Positions 15,101-16,202 of a stretch of 16,202 bases of DNA are shown in pieces. This DNA is from JAGVSZ01 sp019137045. GTDB taxonomy: Bacteria; Pseudomonadota; Gammaproteobacteria; Burkholderiales; SG8-39. Within the stretch, counting starts at the first letter, position 1. Every line of letters starts with the position of its first letter. The position numbers and the translations under genes are program-made. The notes under the pieces were generated by a model, which was not told where the DNA came from, searched no databases, and was given only the letters and a program-made list of their open reading frames with translations. The DNA is taken from NCBI GenBank assembly GCA_046347635.1, contig JAXMFT010000020.1, forward strand, positions 1-16,202, given 5' to 3'.

Positions 15101-15753
15101 AGGATGGGCGAGAGGTACGCGTCGACGACGGTGGTGTCGCCGCGCGGGACGAGCTTCATCAGCGGGCTCACCTCGTGCGACACCGACACCTGCGCGAAGC
15201 CGACCGCGCGCGCGAGCGCGGCCACCCGCGCCTCGTGCGCGCCGAAACGGTACCCGTGCATCAGCACGATCGCCACGCAGCGGTAGCCGGCGTCGTAGGC
15301 CGCCTGCAGGTCGCGCCGCGCCGCCGCCTCGTCGAGCGGGACGAGCAGCTCGCCGCGCGCGCCGACGCGCTCGTCGACCTCGATCACGTGCGCGTGCAGC
15401 AGCTCGGGCAGCGCGATGCGGCGGTCGAACAGGCGCGGCCGGTTCTGGTACGCGATGCGCAGCGCGTCGCGGAAGCCGCGCGTGATCGCGAGCACCGTCG
15501 GCTCGCCCTTGCGCTCGAGCAGCGCGTTCGTGGCGACCGTGGTGCCCATCTTGACCGCCGCGATCCGTTCGCCGGGAACCGGCGCCCCCGGCCCCAGCCC
15601 GAGCAGGTGGCGGATGCCCGCGATGGCGGCGTCGGGATAGGCCTCGGGGTTGTCCGACAGCAGCTTGTGGGTGACGAGCGCGCCCTGCGGCGTGCGCGCG
15701 ACGACGTCGGTGAAGGTCCCGCCGCGGTCGATCCAGAACTCCCAGCGGCTCAT
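12118..15753 (-). CDS. 5-oxoprolinase (ATP-hydrolysing), fused HyuA-HyuB
   Basis: A 1211-residue fused hydantoinase A/B protein. ATP-dependent 5-oxoprolinase opens 5-oxoproline (pyroglutamate) to glutamate in the cytosol. The HyuA half (1 to about 680) has an actin-like N-terminal motif WIDRGGTFTDVVA, KMGTTVATNALLER (68-81), the nucleotide-binding IIGFDMGGTSTDVSHF (278-293), VAAGGGSILHF, and SAGANPGPACYRRGGP (341-356). FGGAGGQHACAVADALGM is at 450-467. The HyuB half (from about 688) has DPVMLEIFNNLFMSIAEQMG, RLDFSCALFD, NAPYNGGTHLPDITV and GHHADVGGITPGSMPP. It ends in the typical GGGGFG. The motif set resembles the eukaryotic full-length enzyme more than split N-methylhydantoinase or acetone carboxylase subunits, so 5-oxoproline is the favoured substrate, with hydantoins possible. 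The ATG overlaps the TRAP permease stop (ATGA at 15753-15750), linking uptake to hydrolysis. Confidence 0.92.
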   Translation of the reverse strand: MSRWEFWIDRGGTFTDVVARTPQGALVTHKLLSDNPEAYPDAAIAGIRHLLGLGPGAPVPGERIAAVKMGTTVATNALLERKGEPTVLAITRGFRDALRIAYQNRPRLFDRRIALPELLHAHVIEVDERVGARGELLVPLDEAAARRDLQAAYDAGYRCVAIVLMHGYRFGAHEARVAALARAVGFAQVSVSHEVSPLMKLVPRGDTTVVDAYLSPILRRYVDQVAGELAGVRVMFMQSSGGLTDARRFQGKDSILSGPAGGIVGVVRTAQAAGFDRIIGFDMGGTSTDVSHFAGEFERAFETQVAGVRMRAPMMAIHTVAAGGGSILHFDGARYRVGPDSAGANPGPACYRRGGPLAVTDANVMLGKIQADFFPAVFGRAGDAPIDVEVVRRKFAALAAEIRAATGDARSPEAVAEGFVAIAVGNMANAIKRISVQRGYDVTGYTLCTFGGAGGQHACAVADALGMRRVFIHPLAGVLSAYGMGLADVTAMREQAVELRLEDAAVPQLEAALARLAAAARDEVRGQGIEDARIRVVRRAHLRYEGTDSALVVEFGDRAAMTARFETAYRQRFSFLMPDRALLVEAVAVEAIGAGVATAEPGGGAAPRAGPAEAAARVDVFSGGRRHRAPVYRREALRPGDRIAGPAIIAEANATTVVEPGWRAEITALDHLVLERVEAADRGRAIGTSVDPVMLEIFNNLFMSIAEQMGFALANTAYSVNIKERLDFSCALFDAEGNLIANAPHMPVHLGSMGESIKTVMRLNAGRMGPGDVYVLNAPYNGGTHLPDITVITPVFDAAGTRILFYVGARGHHADVGGITPGSMPPDSRTVEEEGVLIDNFLLVERGTLREAETVALLSSGRYPARNVAQNMADLRAMIAANEKGAQELRRMVAHFGLDVVHAYMRHVQDNAEEAVRRVIGVLRPGEFTYEMDCGGVIRVRIAIDRAAQRATIDFTGTSAQLPNNYNAPAAVCMAAVLYVFRTLVDDDIPLNAGCLKPLEVIIPEGSMLRPRYPAAVVAGNVETSQCITDALYGALGIMASAQGTMNNFTFGNARHQYYETVAGGSGAGATALAPDGSALDGFDGTDVVQTHMTNSRLTDPEVLEWRFPVRLESYAIRRGSGGAGRWRGGDGGTRRIRFLEAMTASILANHRRIAPHGLAGGSPGAPGRNWVERVDGTRVELGPADRAEMAPGDVFVIETPGGGGFGPAPR

Positions 15754-16202
15754 CCCACCACCGCGGGCAGCCAGGTCGCCAGGCCCGGGAACGCGGCGAG
15801 GAGCGCGAGCATCGCAAAGAGCGCCGCGATGAACGGCGCCGTGCCGATGATGACGTCGTTCATCGAGCCGCTGCGCCGCAGGTTCTGCACGACGAACAGG
15901 TTCAGGCCGACCGGCGGGGTGACGAGCGCCGTCTCGATCAGCAGGATGACGACGATCCCGAACCAGATCGGGTCGTAGCCCAGCTTGAACATGATCGGCG
16001 CGATGATCGGGATGGTCGTGATCATCATCGACAGCGTCTCCATGAAGCAGCCGAGCACCACGTAGAACACCACCACCGCGAGCAGCATCCAGGCGGGCGG
16101 GAGGCCGAGACCCTCGATGAAGCCGGTGAGCGCTGTCGTGAGGCCGATCCCCGACATCACGAAGTTCAGGAAATAGGCCGCGAGAATGATGAGCATCACC
16201 AT
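15750..16202 (-). CDS. dctM: TRAP transporter large permease (DctM), C-terminal part
   Basis: The last 150 residues of a TRAP-T large membrane subunit; the 5' part lies beyond the window. DctM proteins are about 430 residues, so roughly a third is present. Visible features are several hydrophobic helices, the helix-breaking segment ETLSMMITTIPIIAPIMFKL, the YDPIWFGIVVILLIETALVTPPVGLN block that is highly typical of the family, and NLFVVQNLRRSGSMNDVI before the last helix. The M at 16202 is internal, not a start. TRAP systems use a periplasmic binding protein and an ion gradient to import carboxylates. Direct ATGA coupling to a 5-oxoprolinase gene suggests pyroglutamate or a similar cyclic amide as cargo; Bordetella TRAP binding proteins for pyroglutamate are known. 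The small permease and binding-protein genes should lie upstream, outside the window. Confidence 0.93.
   Translation of the reverse strand: MVMLIILAAYFLNFVMSGIGLTTALTGFIEGLGLPPAWMLLAVVVFYVVLGCFMETLSMMITTIPIIAPIMFKLGYDPIWFGIVVILLIETALVTPPVGLNLFVVQNLRRSGSMNDVIIGTAPFIAALFAMLALLAAFPGLATWLPAVVG

Noticed and set aside
12118..15753. Acetone carboxylase or split N-methylhydantoinase as identity of the HyuA-HyuB protein
   Set aside because: The two halves are fused in one 1211-residue chain, and the SAGANPGPACYRRGGP and FGGAGGQHACA motifs fit full-length 5-oxoprolinase better. No third acetone-carboxylase subunit is present.
11986..15978. A 1330-codon plus-strand frame opposite the 5-oxoprolinase
   Set aside because: Composition is that of an antisense shadow (Arg, His, Ala, Asp), with no recognisable domain, and it crosses the ends of two coupled genes.

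Overview
The window is very G+C-rich DNA with tightly packed genes, many overlapping by 4 nt (ATGA or GTGA). Gene content points to a betaproteobacterium, probably Burkholderiales or a relative: a msrB / yciB / bolA / parvulin cluster next to a single-chain purL, a family III CoA-transferase, and a TRAP transporter beside a 5-oxoprolinase. The assignment rests on protein resemblance only. No tRNA, rRNA, CRISPR array, insertion sequence or phage gene was seen.

Layout. (1) 1-328, minus: start of a TRIC/YicG-type membrane protein, cut by the window edge. (2) 411-2182, plus: a two-gene operon of a CaiB/BaiF CoA-transferase and a thiol dioxygenase with the residue pattern of 3-mercaptopropionate dioxygenase. 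Together they suggest 3-mercaptopropionate -> 3-sulfinopropionate -> 3-sulfinopropionyl-CoA catabolism. (3) 2233-2637, minus: an AhpD-like CxxC protein, convergent with that operon. (4) 2746-4892, plus: msrB, yciB, a BolA-family gene and a secreted parvulin, the last three tightly coupled. (5) 4914-11959, minus: an unusual 901-residue membrane protein, then purL, then a NifU-like Fe-S domain gene that overlaps the purL end and carries an apparent frameshift in a GC dinucleotide run. (6) 12118-16202, minus: the 3' end of a TRAP large permease gene coupled by ATGA to a full-length fused HyuA-HyuB 5-oxoprolinase, which looks like a pyroglutamate uptake-and-hydrolysis unit.

The most unusual item is the 901-residue protein at 9254-11959. 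It has a winged-helix-like N-terminus, a very long Ala/Glu/Arg/Lys coiled coil including seven nearly identical 24-residue repeats (72-bp DNA units), one transmembrane helix, and a C-terminal AsmA-like domain. It would join a cytoplasmic rod and small helical domain to a periplasmic domain of the family linked to outer-membrane lipid transport. Other points for follow-up are the MDO/CoA-transferase pairing, the TRAP/5-oxoprolinase pairing, the frameshift in the NifU-like gene, and several genes with a -10-like hexamer so near the start codon that their mRNAs may be leaderless.
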